The notes beneath the pieces are model-generated. The model worked only from the letters and a program-made list of their open reading frames with translations, did not search any database and was not told the origin of the DNA. From Quillaja saponaria (taxonomy: Eukaryota > Streptophyta > Magnoliopsida > Fabales > Quillajaceae): 64,000 bases of DNA. The stretch lies in contig CM055612.1 in the NCBI GenBank assembly GCA_029379385.1, positions 10,106,001 to 10,170,000 on the forward strand, read 5' to 3'. Position 1 is the first letter of the stretch. Every line of letters starts with the position of its first letter. The translations under genes were made by a program, and so were the position numbers. Below, piece after piece: positions 11,650 through 22,965 of the stretch.

Positions 11650-12721
11650 ACGCTTAGAGATTATATTCCATGTGCAACTTTGTCATCAAACTAAGATTAT
11701 TTGAATCGATTCAAGAGATAAATTTATTTATTAGATTAATAAAAAATCTTAATTCATAAACAAGAGCATATCCTAGTGATTTTGCTATGTCACAAAATTT
11801 CAATTTTCCTGGCATAATCAAATCCTTACATCGCCTTTCTCTTATCATTTCTAATTTGAATTATTTAAACAGTGCATTCCTTGTATAGAGGGAATACAAT
11901 GAACATATGCCTCATCAACCTTCTTTAAGGTTTTTACTCCTGGTCATTTCCTTGCCAAATTTTCTTGATAACATAGAGAGAAAAAAGTGAGGGCCTCCAT
12001 CCCTCTCCAGGCTTGACGAGACACTTCTTTATTGCCTTATCCATGCCATTATAATAATGGCATCAACAAATTTTTTGCAGAAATTATATTCGCATCGAAA
12101 AGGAGAGGGAATAGGGTATGCTCTCTCTTCACTCTCCATCTTACCTCGCCAAACTGTATTTTTTTGTAGTAATAACTTTGTATTTATCTATTTGTGGATC
12201 TAAATTTAATACTAACAAATCATATAATCCAATCCAACAATCGAATGCAAGTGGCATAGCCCACATATATTAGTATGAGAGTGTTACTTTTGTGATCTCC
12301 GATATCCAAGTACTTGACTACCTTTACATGGTCTTCTTGAATGAACAAGTCTTTGGAGTAAACTACAAGTTAAAGTGAAATGAAAGGGACAAAGGGCCAC
12401 TTATTTTTTGAACCAATTCACATTTCAATATCTTTTGTTATTGGATTAGAATTCACAACATGAGCAAATGGGTTTTGAAGCTATTGGGGAATGAATCAAA
12501 GAAAGTAAGCCCTACCAAGAAGAAATGCTAACCAAAATGAGGGATGAAATTTGAAAATTAGTTTTGCTGAAATATTCAACTTAATTGATATGATTAAGTC
12601 CACTCAAATAATTGTTATGATTCACTCAAATTCCACATATTTTGACTAATTCAAGGAGAAAAGGGATTCATCTGAATTTCAAGACGCTCTTCAAACCAAT
12701 CATAGACTTTATTAAGATAGG
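11650..12721. other. Continuation of LTR-like repeat, then repeat-derived DNA
   Basis: 11650 to about 11815 continues the repeat interrupted by the CACTA element. At 12043-12063 there is a perfect short palindrome (arms ATGCCATT and AATGGCAT around ATAAT). The stretch to about 12170 ends in TTTTTTTGTAGTA, which may be another eroded CACTA-like end. No gene was seen. Confidence 0.4.
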
Positions 12722-12725
12722 TAAA

Positions 12726-12800
12726 CCAAGAAAACCCTCGTAGCACAAGCACAACAACACAATTATCAGGGACACGCTTTACCACTGAGCTAATAGCCCG
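12726..12800 (-). pseudogene. trnI-GAU: Plastid DNA insertion: trnI-GAU 5' exon and start of its intron (NUPT)
   Basis: On the minus strand 12799-12763 reads GGGCTATTAGCTCAGTGGTA and then AAGCGTGTCCCTGATAA. This matches the 37-nt 5' exon of chloroplast tRNA-Ile(GAU) except for a few changes. It continues into TTGTGTTGTTGTGC, the start of the plastid group II intron (TTGCGTCGTTGTGC in plastids, from memory). Nearly all differences are C-to-T or G-to-A, as expected for methylated plastid DNA ageing in the nucleus. The 3' exon and rRNA genes are absent, so it cannot make a tRNA. How far it extends beyond 12800 into the 16S-trnI spacer is uncertain. Confidence 0.8.
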
Positions 12801-15700
12801 TCATGCAAGTCTCCTGCAATGGGCCCGCTCTGCCACCACAACAGGTCAAAAAAGGAAAGACCTTTCCCTTTGGGGGTAGAAAAATCATAATTGGGATAGT
12901 GGTAGAAACCTAAATAACTACATTGATCTTTGTAACTATGCTACCGACGGAATTTAAAAAACCTAAAAGATCATATATTTTAGGTAAATATGATTTGTTA
13001 TGAGACCATGTAAACAAAAATTCTTTTTAAATGATGAGGAGTTGAATCAAACATAATTAATCATTCAATTATATTATTTTTTGAAAATAATTTTGTATAG
13101 ATTCAAAATTTTATAGGCTATAAAAAAACTCAATATATTTTAACAAAAGACATCTTAAAAGAGGGTTATTGGTTAATAATGTATGCTCTATTCATTTATT
13201 TTATGTACTCGAATCTCCTTAAAAGAGGTTATAGGGATAAATTTTTTATTCTTGTCATCGATGAACTGTTTTTGATCAAACTATAAAAGCAATTAATTGA
13301 CTTATGCATAAGTTGACCGCTAAATAATAATAAAAAAGTATATTCTAATAATGCTTTAAGGTCATCAATTCATTATTGAAGTTAAGAATTTATTCACGGT
13401 CAAGGGGCATTACATACATGAATTTAAGAGCGATATGTCTAGTATTCAACTGAGACGTCCTGCAAGAGCATCCGTGTACATTGTTTCTCATTTGTGGACC
13501 TTGTATTGATAGTCAGAAATCATGTGGTTAATTTCAAAAGTTCTTGGACAGCTAGGTGTCACTAATTTTAATAATGCATTTTCATAATGAACCAACAACT
13601 TATTTTCTTGTTAGCAAAAAAAAATAAAAATAAATAAATAAATAAATAATAAATAAAATAAATAAATAAATAAAATAAATAAAAAGAAAAAAAGAAAAAG
13701 AAAGAAAGAAACTTATTTTCTTCTTGTTTATTAACAAGTCCATCACGTTCATTATTTGAAAAAGATAAGTATTACAGTACCAAAGTGGATGACATATTTT
13801 TAATTAATTAACAATATAGATTAGTTGCATGTAAACTTTTAGAAAAATGATATATAAAATATAGAAGACTTATAGATTTCGATCTATGTTATTATAATGA
13901 AATTATTTTAAAAAGATATTTATTTACGTGTTCTTATATTTTGGGGTAAATTTTTAATAAATGATATTTATAGAATTCATATATATATAAATTATACAAT
14001 AATCACTTCTTCAACAATTAGGATTATTGTCAAATATGAAGGATAATGTTATTAACAGTTGTCACTGTTGACTATAATTTATATTCGATAATTGTGTTTT
14101 TACCCGAATATTATTATTTATGAAAATAAAATAGGTGGCCTTATTGCCATAATTATTTTTGTCCTTTAAAGGGCAGAAGAGGAGGACCCACTAGACCTCA
14201 ACAACATGCCTGATGAATATTACTCGTTACAAACTTGAAAGAAAATCAAATCTAACTTATACTTATTTTATTTTATTAGAAAACAAATAAAGAGTTCTGG
14301 AAAACAAAAAATACAATTAAAACAAGTTTTTCCAAAAGTTTGAAATTTAATTTACTAAATGCATGATTTCTTGTGTGTTTCTTGAAAAAAAAAAAAAACA
14401 CGTTCAGAATGAAGGTCAAAGACCTGGTTAGCTAGTACGTTGGTCATTTATAAAATGAGTATTCAAGCAAACTAATATATAAATTTATTTATTTTTTGGT
14501 TAAATTTATATATTTGTTTATGAATTTAAAAGTAACATAATAGCAAATTTTTAGTTTCTCAAATATTATTATGAGTTTTTATTATTACATATATATTTTT
14601 CAGTTGTTATTTTGTTTCAATGGACTATTTATTTTCTTTTTAATTCTTATGTATTTTAATATTAATAGGATTATAATAGTTTTATGATATGATATTTTTT
14701 TTTCTAATTCTTTTCAATATTAATAAATATATAATTTATCAATAATTATTATAATTTAAAAATTCAATCATAAATAAATTTTTTATTTTATTTATTTATT
14801 CAATGTCATTAATTAATTTAAAATATTATTTTTTTAACTATAAATTTTTAGTATATAAATTTATAAATATAGTTTATTCGTAACATGTGTCACGAAAGTG
14901 AACTAAATAATACATCTAGCTATAAAATGTATGATACAATTGTGCTTGTTTTATTCGATTTCTTTTTTAAAATTTGGGATGATGTTTTATTCAATTTCTT
15001 CCACTCGATGATCAATTTTGTCTTTTTATGTCGGTTGATTAACTAAATATAATGAGGCATAAAAGGAAAAACCTAATTATTGGGAAACAATAAAGGTAAC
15101 CACGTGCAGTTCTTGTTTTTCACATGTATAAACCTTATGATACGCAAGATATAGCTTTTTCACTAATTAAGTAATTAATTAATTAATATTCCACTTAGGT
15201 AAAATGTTTTTTATTGATGCAACCATATGCTATTTCAACTTTTCATTTAATATTGCTTGTAGTACTATTCCACGTGAAACGAAGCTTCTGCTAATTTGGT
15301 TTCAAAATTTCAATTATACAACGCATTAATGTGATTAAGGGCATGGTACACTTTTTTATTTATTTATTTATTTTTTCTTTTCAAAAATATGAATTCATTA
15401 TTTATATTGTATTATAATATCATAGTAAAAATCAAATCTCATGATTTAAACAACTCAGTCTTAAATCATTTAATTAATATACCTTCTACATACCTAAACA
15501 CACAGTTGTAATTAATTAATTAAAGTTCACTCATAGTAATTTGGTTTAATTAGAGATCTGCTATGATTAATAGCTTTAAATACGATTTAGTACTTTCCTT
15601 TAATTATTTCCTACATTTTTGTGACATATATTAATTAAAATAAAACTGATTTGATTTTGTATTTATTATATATATATATATATTAAATTAATTCATTAGA
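12801..15700. other. AT-rich intergenic DNA with AAAT microsatellite
   Basis: 12801-12890 may continue the plastid fragment (GC-richer, GGGCCCGCTCTGCC). Beyond that no coding signal was seen. An (AAAT)n/(AAAG)n microsatellite occupies about 13617-13712. The rest is plain AT-rich DNA upstream of the DMR6 gene. Confidence 0.5.
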
Positions 15701-15870
15701 CATGATTCAAGTGATAAAACATTTGAACTCAATAATTAAGAGTCTATGTAATATCAAAAATTTGAACTTGTAGATAAATATTTGTGAAGAAAGATATACT
15801 TAAATTTTAAACAAGATTAAACTTATATTTAAAATATACGAGAATACTTGTAACAAAACAAAAATAATAA
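15700..15870 (+). mobile_element. SINE, diverged copy 1
   Basis: Matches two other places in the window (51896-52078 minus and 59726-59898 plus). It shares the box A-like head (GATTCAAGTGATAAAACAT), a box B-like block (AAATTTGAACTTG), AAATATTTGTG, GATTAAACTTATAT and the tail GAATACTTGTAACAAAACA, in the same order and spacing. The layout is that of a tRNA-derived SINE. This copy is the most diverged of the three. Confidence 0.6.
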
Positions 15871-16390
15871 CAAATTTATGGGGTATTTTTGTGGTTCTCC
15901 AGTGCTATTTTGAATTTTCAATATAGCGTGGCCACATCTAGAAAAATATGGTAACTACTATCTTGTCTTTTACAAAAGCCACCTCCAATTTCATTTCCTC
16001 CACATATTCACCAAGTCACTCTCTCTTTAATCTTATAATGGACAATTTTGCGATGTTGCCGTCTCAACTGTAATGTCTAATATTCATATTCTTTTAAGGG
16101 ATTTACTAATATACACATCATTACTTAAAAATATATATTGCTTTTATTACAAAACAATGAATTTTGCCCTTTCATATATAATTAATGTGAATAGACTCCA
16201 AATAGATATAGCATTATCATCAAATTTATTTAGTTGTTTCCAACCTGATCAACTATTTTGGTCGTATATAATATATTTTAGTACCATCACTTTATACTAA
16301 CACACACATAAAATAAAAATAAAAAGGTCCAATTAGATGTCGAAAAGTGTCCAAATTACTATGGCATTCCGAGACCTACATGAGAAAACA

Positions 16391-16434
16391 TTGACTCAGT
16401 AGCCAGCATATATCTATATATATATATATATATG
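16391..16434 (+). promoter_or_regulatory. DMR6 proximal promoter: W-box and TATA-rich tract
   Basis: A W-box-type TTGACTCA lies at 16391-16398, about 145 bp before the start codon. A TATA-rich tract (about 16411-16433, including CTATATATAT) lies about 105-125 bp before it. WRKY control of DMR6-type genes is known from the family; use of this particular site is inference. Confidence 0.4.
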
Positions 16435-16537
16435 TGCATATACATTTACGCCTGCATTGTCACTCAGTAGTGCTCACATATATCTTTAATTTTTTCCCCC
16501 AATTAATATTTAATTTGGTTGTCTTTCTAATTCAAAA

Positions 16538-19500
16538 ATGGAAACCAAGGTCATCTCCTCTGGAATCCGGTACACAAACTTGCCCGAAAGTTATGTTAGG
16601 CCGGAATCGGATCGACCCCGGCTCTCTCAAGTCTCTGCCTGTGAAAACGTTCCGGTCATCGACTTGGGTTCTGAGGACAGAAACCAAATTGTTCAACAAA
16701 TTGCTGATGCCTGCAAATCCTATGGTTTTTTCCAGGTACCTTTTCAATTTTTTTTTCCGGCTATTTATTGCCCAATATTTCATCATATATGTAGTAAATA
16801 TCAATTTATGATTAATTAAATTTATATATTTAATTAAGGTGATCAATCATGGAGTGTCTAAGGATGCAGTGGAGAAAATGTTAGGGGTGGCATATGAGTT
16901 CTTTAGTTTGCCTGTAGAGGAGAAGATGAAGTTGTATTCAGATGACCCAACAAAGACAATGAGATTGTCAACAAGTTTTAATGTGAATAAGGAGAAGGTT
17001 CATAATTGGAGAGACTATCTTCGACTCCATTGCTATCCATTAGACAAATATGTACCTGAATGGCCTTCCAATCCTCTTTCATTCAAGTAACTTTTCTCTC
17101 TTTTTCTCTCTCTCTCTCACTAGATGTGTGGACAAAGGGTGCTAACCTTTCTATGAAAATATACATTTTTATGTTTTATTTTCTTTATTAAAATAATATC
17201 ATTTTATTATAACTATAATTTTTGAGTATAACGACATTAATTAAATTTTTTAATATTATTATATAATTATAAATTATAACGTATCACAATATGTGGTCCA
17301 CTCTAGAAGTTATAAGTACAGAATCATATCAGAATTATAAAAAAGTTTGACAGAGAATTTTTCTATTGAATATCTTCATTCTTTCGGATATATTTCAGAT
17401 CTTTCTTAACAATAAAAAAAATAATTAAGTAATTCAAAGAACAAATCTATAGTAGTATGATTGAAGCGTCAAATAAGTATGCAACTTTATCATAAAAATA
17501 GGCTTCTGAATTGGGTAGCTAGCTAGTATGATGATGTTAGATTCCCATTATTTATAGCTAAGTAATTCAATATCCCTTCTTCAAAATATTTTGTCAAATA
17601 TATTAGACACAAGAAAAAAATTATATCTATTTTTAATGAAAAAGAAATACTACCCACCCACCATGGTGCTAAGCAACAAATTGTACATGTTTAATTAACC
17701 ATGTGATCACATGCCCCCTCATCAGAATTTGCTCTCTCTCTCTCTAAAACTTGCACAAAGAAAAATATAAAATATATCAAAGGCAAGTTCTATTAAGGTC
17801 TGCCTCTTCCTGTGCATATCTTGTTTCGTTTTCTGAGTAGGAAATGTGTAATTGGTTTGCGGCCAATTAAAAAGCACTATATTTTCTGTAATATAACTGA
17901 TAAGATTGACTGAGCTGGATCCATGGAAGTACGTGAAAGTCGTCGGTTGACTTTGTCATAATTGGTGCAAGTGGCTGGGACCCACGATTGGGTTTAAATT
18001 GGTACTTGTATGATTAAATATCACGAGTCGGGAGCAGTTGTGGACATTTTGGTAATTCAATGTTTTGCTGACATCAGAAAATGGAATCTTGTTGACGTCA
18101 GCTAATGAGGTCCATTGGAATTGTCTTGGATGCTACCTCTCAAATTTCCGGGTTTTCCTGCTTTCCTTGTTTTCATTCGGGCCCAAAAAAAAAAAACTGA
18201 CATGGCTAGTCAAATTAAATTTTGTAAAATTTTAAATTTTGATTTCTCCAAATTGAATAAATTTTTATAGGCGTTTTGATTAAAAAAATTAACTTTTTAT
18301 TTAATTTTTTTTAATAATAATACTGTATTTCTAATATTAATTTAATTCAAATCATATATTATTTGAAATTCAATTCAAATTTCAAATAGAATTCCAATTC
18401 GATAAAAGTACGACTCTAATGATGTGCCTATTTATATTTTGATAAATATAAATGATAATTGGTACTAATAATATATTTTATTTTCTTATCCTTTAATAGT
18501 GTATTAAATATTAGTTGTTTCTTTTTATTGGGTAATGTTGCTTTTTACTACCCAAAAATTAATAGTCCTCGATCATTGTATCAAAAATAACTTGGGCTTT
18601 TTCGATCACCTAATCACCCTTTACTTAAAATTAGTGACTGAGTGGGCAGATTGGCCCAAAAGGAATTTTGCCCAGCACAGTTTAGTCTCGGCGCCATATA
18701 GTTTCTGCTTTTGCCATGAAAGGTAGTGGTTTTATAAGTGAAAAATCACATCCAATCATTTTATGCCACTACCCTATGTTTTGTGTATTAGTTCATGAAA
18801 TTGATGAATCACTTGCAGAAGATAGAGGTGTGGAAGGTGTTACAAACAAAGGAAAGAAAGCTAATAATTAAAATTGTTCTTGTTGTGGCATTGACAGGGA
18901 CACCGTGAGTAATTATTGTGAGCAAGTTCGGGAACTGGGTTACAGATTAGAAGAATACATGTCAGAGAGTTTGGGACTGGAAAAGGATTACATGAAGAAT
19001 GTTTTAGGTGCACAAGGACAGCATATGGCAGTAAACTATTATCCACCTTGTCCAGAGCCAGAGCTCACTTATGGATTGCCTGGACATACAGACCCTAATG
19101 CACTTACAATTCTTCTCCAAGACTTACAAGTTGCAGGTCTTCAAGTTCTTAAAGATGACAACTGGGTTGCTGTTAATCCTGTACCTGATGCATTTGTCAT
19201 CAACATTGGAGATCAATTGCAGGTAAAGTTAATTTTACCTTAAGTTTCATTCATCCCTAAGAAAATTCTAACAAATATGATGAAAGTTGAGTTTGATTGC
19301 AGGCTTTGAGCAATGGGATTTACAAGAGTGTGTGGCACAGGGCAATTGTAAATGCTGATAATGCAAGGTTGTCAGTGGCTTCATTTCTGTGTCCAAGTGA
19401 TGAGGCATTAATAAGCCCTGCAAAACCACTAACAGAGAATGATTCGGGTGCCCTATACAAGGGTTTTACATATCCTGAATATTACAAAAAATTCTGGAGC

Positions 19501-19548
19501 AGGGACTTGGAAAAAACACACTGCTTGGATATTCATTTCAAGAATTAG
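16538..19548 (+). CDS. DMR6: DMR6-type 2-oxoglutarate/Fe(II) oxygenase (salicylate 5-hydroxylase)
   Basis: Four exons: 16538-16735, 16839-17086, 18898-19222 and 19303-19548, all with GT..AG borders and consistent phases, giving 338 residues, close to the family length. The first exon opens at METKVISSG; the second carries VINHGV and the SDDPTKT/RLSTSFNV/NWRDYLRLHCYP signature of DMR6. The iron-binding triad is H212, D214 (GHTDPNA) and H269 (SVWHRA); 2-oxoglutarate is held by R279 and S281 (ARLSV). DMR6 enzymes hydroxylate salicylic acid to 2,5-dihydroxybenzoate in the cytosol and restrain immunity; loss gives downy mildew resistance in Arabidopsis. The reading frame is intact and the key residues are present. 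Intron 2 is unusually long (1811 bp). An AATAAA at 19635-19640 may be the poly(A) signal. Similarity favours DMR6 over the related DLO genes. Confidence 0.93.
17087..18897 (+). other. Long intron 2 of DMR6 with defence-type motifs
   Basis: This 1.8-kb intron contains TTGACT W-box cores at 17906-17911 and 17947-17952 and a pair of bZIP/TGA-type palindromes, TGACATCA at 18069-18076 and TGACGTCA at 18093-18100, 24 bp apart. No transposon ends or extra exons were recognised. Such motifs occur by chance in AT-rich DNA, but the paired TGA sites are less expected. Confidence 0.45.
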
Positions 19549-20553
19549 TAGCAGCCAGTAGTGCCATTAGTGACTATCTCTTTGTTGGGTTTTCCTACCA
19601 TTATAACGAGCTTGTTGTCGGAGAAATTGGCTCAAATAAATGTGTGGAAGCCCTCCTCAGCTCTCCGTTCCTTCAAATGTTATTAATATTTTTGCAACAA
19701 TCATAGTAGGTAGAGAATAAGTCATGTATTGTTATTTCATATGTTGAACCTTTTAAAACTTCATTTTGCTGCAGGTTGTTTCATTTTTGTAGGCTTCCAT
19801 ATTATATGAGTTTGAACTCCATTTCTTTGTTGTAACCTGTAGAACAAGTTTACATCTTCCTGAAGTAATTGTTGTGCTGTTCATCTTCATTTGAGCTAAG
19901 CAGTTTTCCAAATTATTACATAAAATTCAGTCAGCAAATACTTTTTACAAGTGGAATACTACTAGAGGAAGTTCGAAGTTTACAATACTCAGAACACTTA
20001 CTCATGCCTGTTGTCTTTTGCTGACTGAACTTGGGGACGTGTGGTCCAGATTTGACTATCAATTTCCTGTTTTATTTGCATTCAAACTGTATAATTTTCA
20101 ACTAATTAAGGAAGTCATCGGCGATCCTTAATTTCAAATCTGAAGGCTAGCATGGAAATATAGGCATGATCCTTGTCCTTCAGACCTAACTTATGATTAG
20201 TTGTTATTAATTGACCTCATATTCATCTTGGTATCTCCAAGTAAGCAATTTTCATCCATTTAGCTAATGGCGTTGATTTGAGGAAAGACATTGAAGACTT
20301 TAACAAAAATTTAACACGAAATTGTACCAAAACTTGAAATTGTAACATATCAGACTATAGGAAATGACATTTCAAAGTATTTTATTATGTACTTGCAGAA
20401 CTCATGCAGTAATCTTCTTATTGTTCTTTTTCTTTTATGCGAAAACTACATAATCTAGAAGCCCACCTTTGAAACAGATACAATCACAACCTCAAAATGA
20501 AACACATATAATCACAACCTCAAAATCCAAATGTAGATGCCAAGCCTAAGGGC
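19549..20553. other. Convergent intergenic space between DMR6 and COMT
   Basis: About 1.0 kb holding the two 3' untranslated regions. No further gene was seen. Confidence 0.6.
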
Positions 20554-22685
20554 TTAAATCTTCTTGAGGAATTCCATGACATATGTGTTAAAAGCACAAC
20601 ACGCAACTTGAAAACCTTGAAAACCAGCTCCCTTAGCCAATGACTCAAACTCTTTCTCTGTCCTCTCTTTCCCACCTGGGTTATGAGCCAACATGATAAC
20701 ATCAACATGAACAATACTTTTTGTGGCTAGACTGCTGTCTGGGGCTACAGGAAGAATGCCTTCAGCAACAATCACCTTTCCATTGTCTGGAAGTGCTTCA
20801 TAGCAGTTCTTCAAAAATTTCAAGCAGTGTTCATCACTCCAATCATGACATATCCACTGTATAATACAAAGCATACATGTTATTCATCATCGATAGATTC
20901 AGGAATCAGTACCACTAGACCAACACAAGTTATCTATTTGGAGCCTCACTCCTAAAACCAGTGTTAAGAGGACAGGCCCATATATTCATATGTAATGTTA
21001 AGTTTCACTATGTTGGTAGTGTGAGGAATTTCCACATTGACATGTACTACCGGGTAGGCGAGATAGTGAAAGGGAATCAGTACAACTAAACACAAGTTAC
21101 CTACTATGGAGTAGGTGAGATAGAGAAAGGTGTTTAGATAAAGTAAACCTCACCTTCATGAAAATAGCATCACCTTTGGGAACACTTGCAAACATGTCTC
21201 CTCCAACATGTTCCACACCTGCACCAAACATTATGAATTCCAATAAGCTATCAAAAGTCATAGCACTAATCATGAAGTGCAGGCTGACGATGCCATCAGG
21301 AACAAATTAATGGGCCTTTTACAAATGGGGTTGCTGAAACTTAAGTTTCTGAGCATACCAGGATGTGATGGAGCATCTTCAATGACATGAGGCAAGTCAA
21401 AGTTGATACCCTTAATAGAAGGGTATTTAGAGACAATTGTGTTAATTACAGCTCCTGTCCCACCACCAACATCAACCAATGAAGAAAGTCCTTCAAAGCC
21501 TTTATAAGTCTCCAAAATCTTCTTCATTGTAATGGTTGAATGATCAGACATTCCCTTGTTGAAAACCTTGTTGAACCTTGGGTCTGTTCCATGGTACTCA
21601 AATGCAGTCATTCCATATGCTTTGTTGAATGGAATTCCACCATCAAGCACAGCATCTTTCAAGTGGTACCTATAGAGAATACCAATTTTGTTCTCCATTT
21701 CATTAACATTTACCAGAAGAACCAATCTAGAATATTCCAACTTTGACAGCTAAATACCATTTCTAAATGCTAACTGCTTAAATTGTCAAAATCAAGGTTA
21801 CACATATCAAACTACACCCACTAAAGTAATATTGATGATAAGCTTATTTATTATAGAAGATTGTGAAATGCATATTTAATACTAAAATGATTTTCAACAA
21901 TTATAATAAATTATATATATATATAAATATATCAGACATCAATTTAATGCCAATATCTTTATATTTAATATAAGCAATCATAAAGCATTTTGTCAACTAC
22001 TGATATAATATTATTATTCAAGAATAACGCAGATGACCAATAGGGTACACACATCTTTGGGTAGGTGAAACTTGAAAGTAGTTGACAATTCCTACTATGT
22101 GAACACCTTTTAGACCATAATTACTAGTTTGAACAAGTACACTAAAAGTGCCATTAATTATTATGAATTAAAATCAGATTACAATATCAAATGATTATTA
22201 TTTATATTCCTGCATGAATATAATTATGAGAAAATAAAAAAAGCAGAATAAGAAATTGAATACTACCAACTCTCCATGAGAACCTTGTCATGATTCATGA
22301 GAGAAAGAGGTGCAAGAGAAACACCATCTTCATTCTTAACCAGAAATTTACAAACAGGGGCTAAACCATAAAGCCTCTCAACTCTGCCATCAGAATGAGT
22401 TCGAAGAGAGTAAGTGAGAACAGAGTAACTAGCCAAGAGGAACAACATACGGTCCAGCAAATTTGGTGCATCTGGGTTAGTGGTTGGGAGCTTAGAAGCA
22501 ATATCAGTGGGTGACAAAAAAGAACCAGGACCAGCCTTGGCTATGATTTCTAAGACATCAAGTTCAAGGGCTGCTTTTAGAACCATTGGAAGAGCAGAGG
22601 CACTGATTAATTGCATGGCAAAGAGGTTTGCTTCATCATCTGGGATTTGGGTTTGAGTTATTTGGGTCTCACCGGCTGAACCCAT
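20554..22685 (-). CDS. COMT: Caffeic acid 3-O-methyltransferase (COMT)
   Basis: Four exons on the minus strand: 22685-22267, 21669-21359, 21218-21154 and 20856-20554, with consistent phases, giving 365 residues, the usual COMT length. The start MGSAGETQ is the standard COMT opening; an open frame runs further upstream but has no family similarity. The N-terminal dimerisation domain ([10 protein letters not shown]) is followed by the SAM site DVGGGTG (206-212). The catalytic base is H269 ([11 protein letters not shown]), with E297 and E329 beside it, the same numbers as in alfalfa COMT. The enzyme methylates caffeyl/5-hydroxyconiferyl aldehydes and alcohols for syringyl lignin in the cytosol, and related members act on other phenolics. 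The frame is intact with no missing key residue. It converges with DMR6, and an orphan paralogous exon 1 lies 2.5 kb upstream. Confidence 0.95.
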
Positions 22686-22784
22686 TTTTGTGATTTGGTT
22701 GCAAATGGTGGAGGGGGAAGGTGGAAAACGGAGCAAGTTTGGAAATAGTACTGTAAGTACAAGGCATGTATGCAAAGTGGCCTG

Positions 22785-22792
22785 TATTTATA
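22785..22792 (-). promoter_or_regulatory. TATA box of COMT
   Basis: TATAAATA on the minus strand, 100 bp before the COMT start codon, a suitable place for a TATA box with a 5' leader of about 70 bases. Confidence 0.6.
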
Positions 22793-22823
22793 AACACTTA
22801 AACATTCAAATCCTGAGTTGCTG

Positions 22824-22830
22824 ACCAAAT
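22824..22830 (+). promoter_or_regulatory. SMRE-type MYB site upstream of COMT
   Basis: ACCAAAT fits the secondary-wall MYB-responsive consensus ACC(A/T)A(A/C)(T/C). It lies about 140 bp upstream of the COMT start codon. The motif is short, so chance occurrence is possible; known MYB46/83 control of lignin genes makes it plausible. Confidence 0.35.
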
Positions 22831-22860
22831 TTCTAGGTGTACCCTACACAACCACCACAA

Positions 22861-22965
22861 AGGGTCCCACACTAAAGCCTATGTAACAGAGACTTCCCCC
22901 CAAATTTCCAATACCACACAACTACCCAAAAATTAAGGGTCCCACACTAAAGCCTAAGTAAGAGA
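22861..22965. repeat. 75-bp-spaced direct repeat in COMT promoter
   Basis: AGGGTCCCACACTAAAGCCT occurs at 22861 and again at 22936, followed both times by A(T/A)GTAA and AGA. This is an imperfect tandem duplication of the promoter 175-280 bp upstream of the COMT start codon. Confidence 0.85.

Noticed and set aside
12763..12799. Functional nuclear tRNA gene
   Set aside because: Only the 5' exon of the plastid tRNA is present, followed by group II intron sequence, with no 3' half.
16073..16300. 75-codon frame just upstream of DMR6, considered as a leader exon or small gene
   Set aside because: AT-rich codon use, no similarity, and it lies across the promoter.
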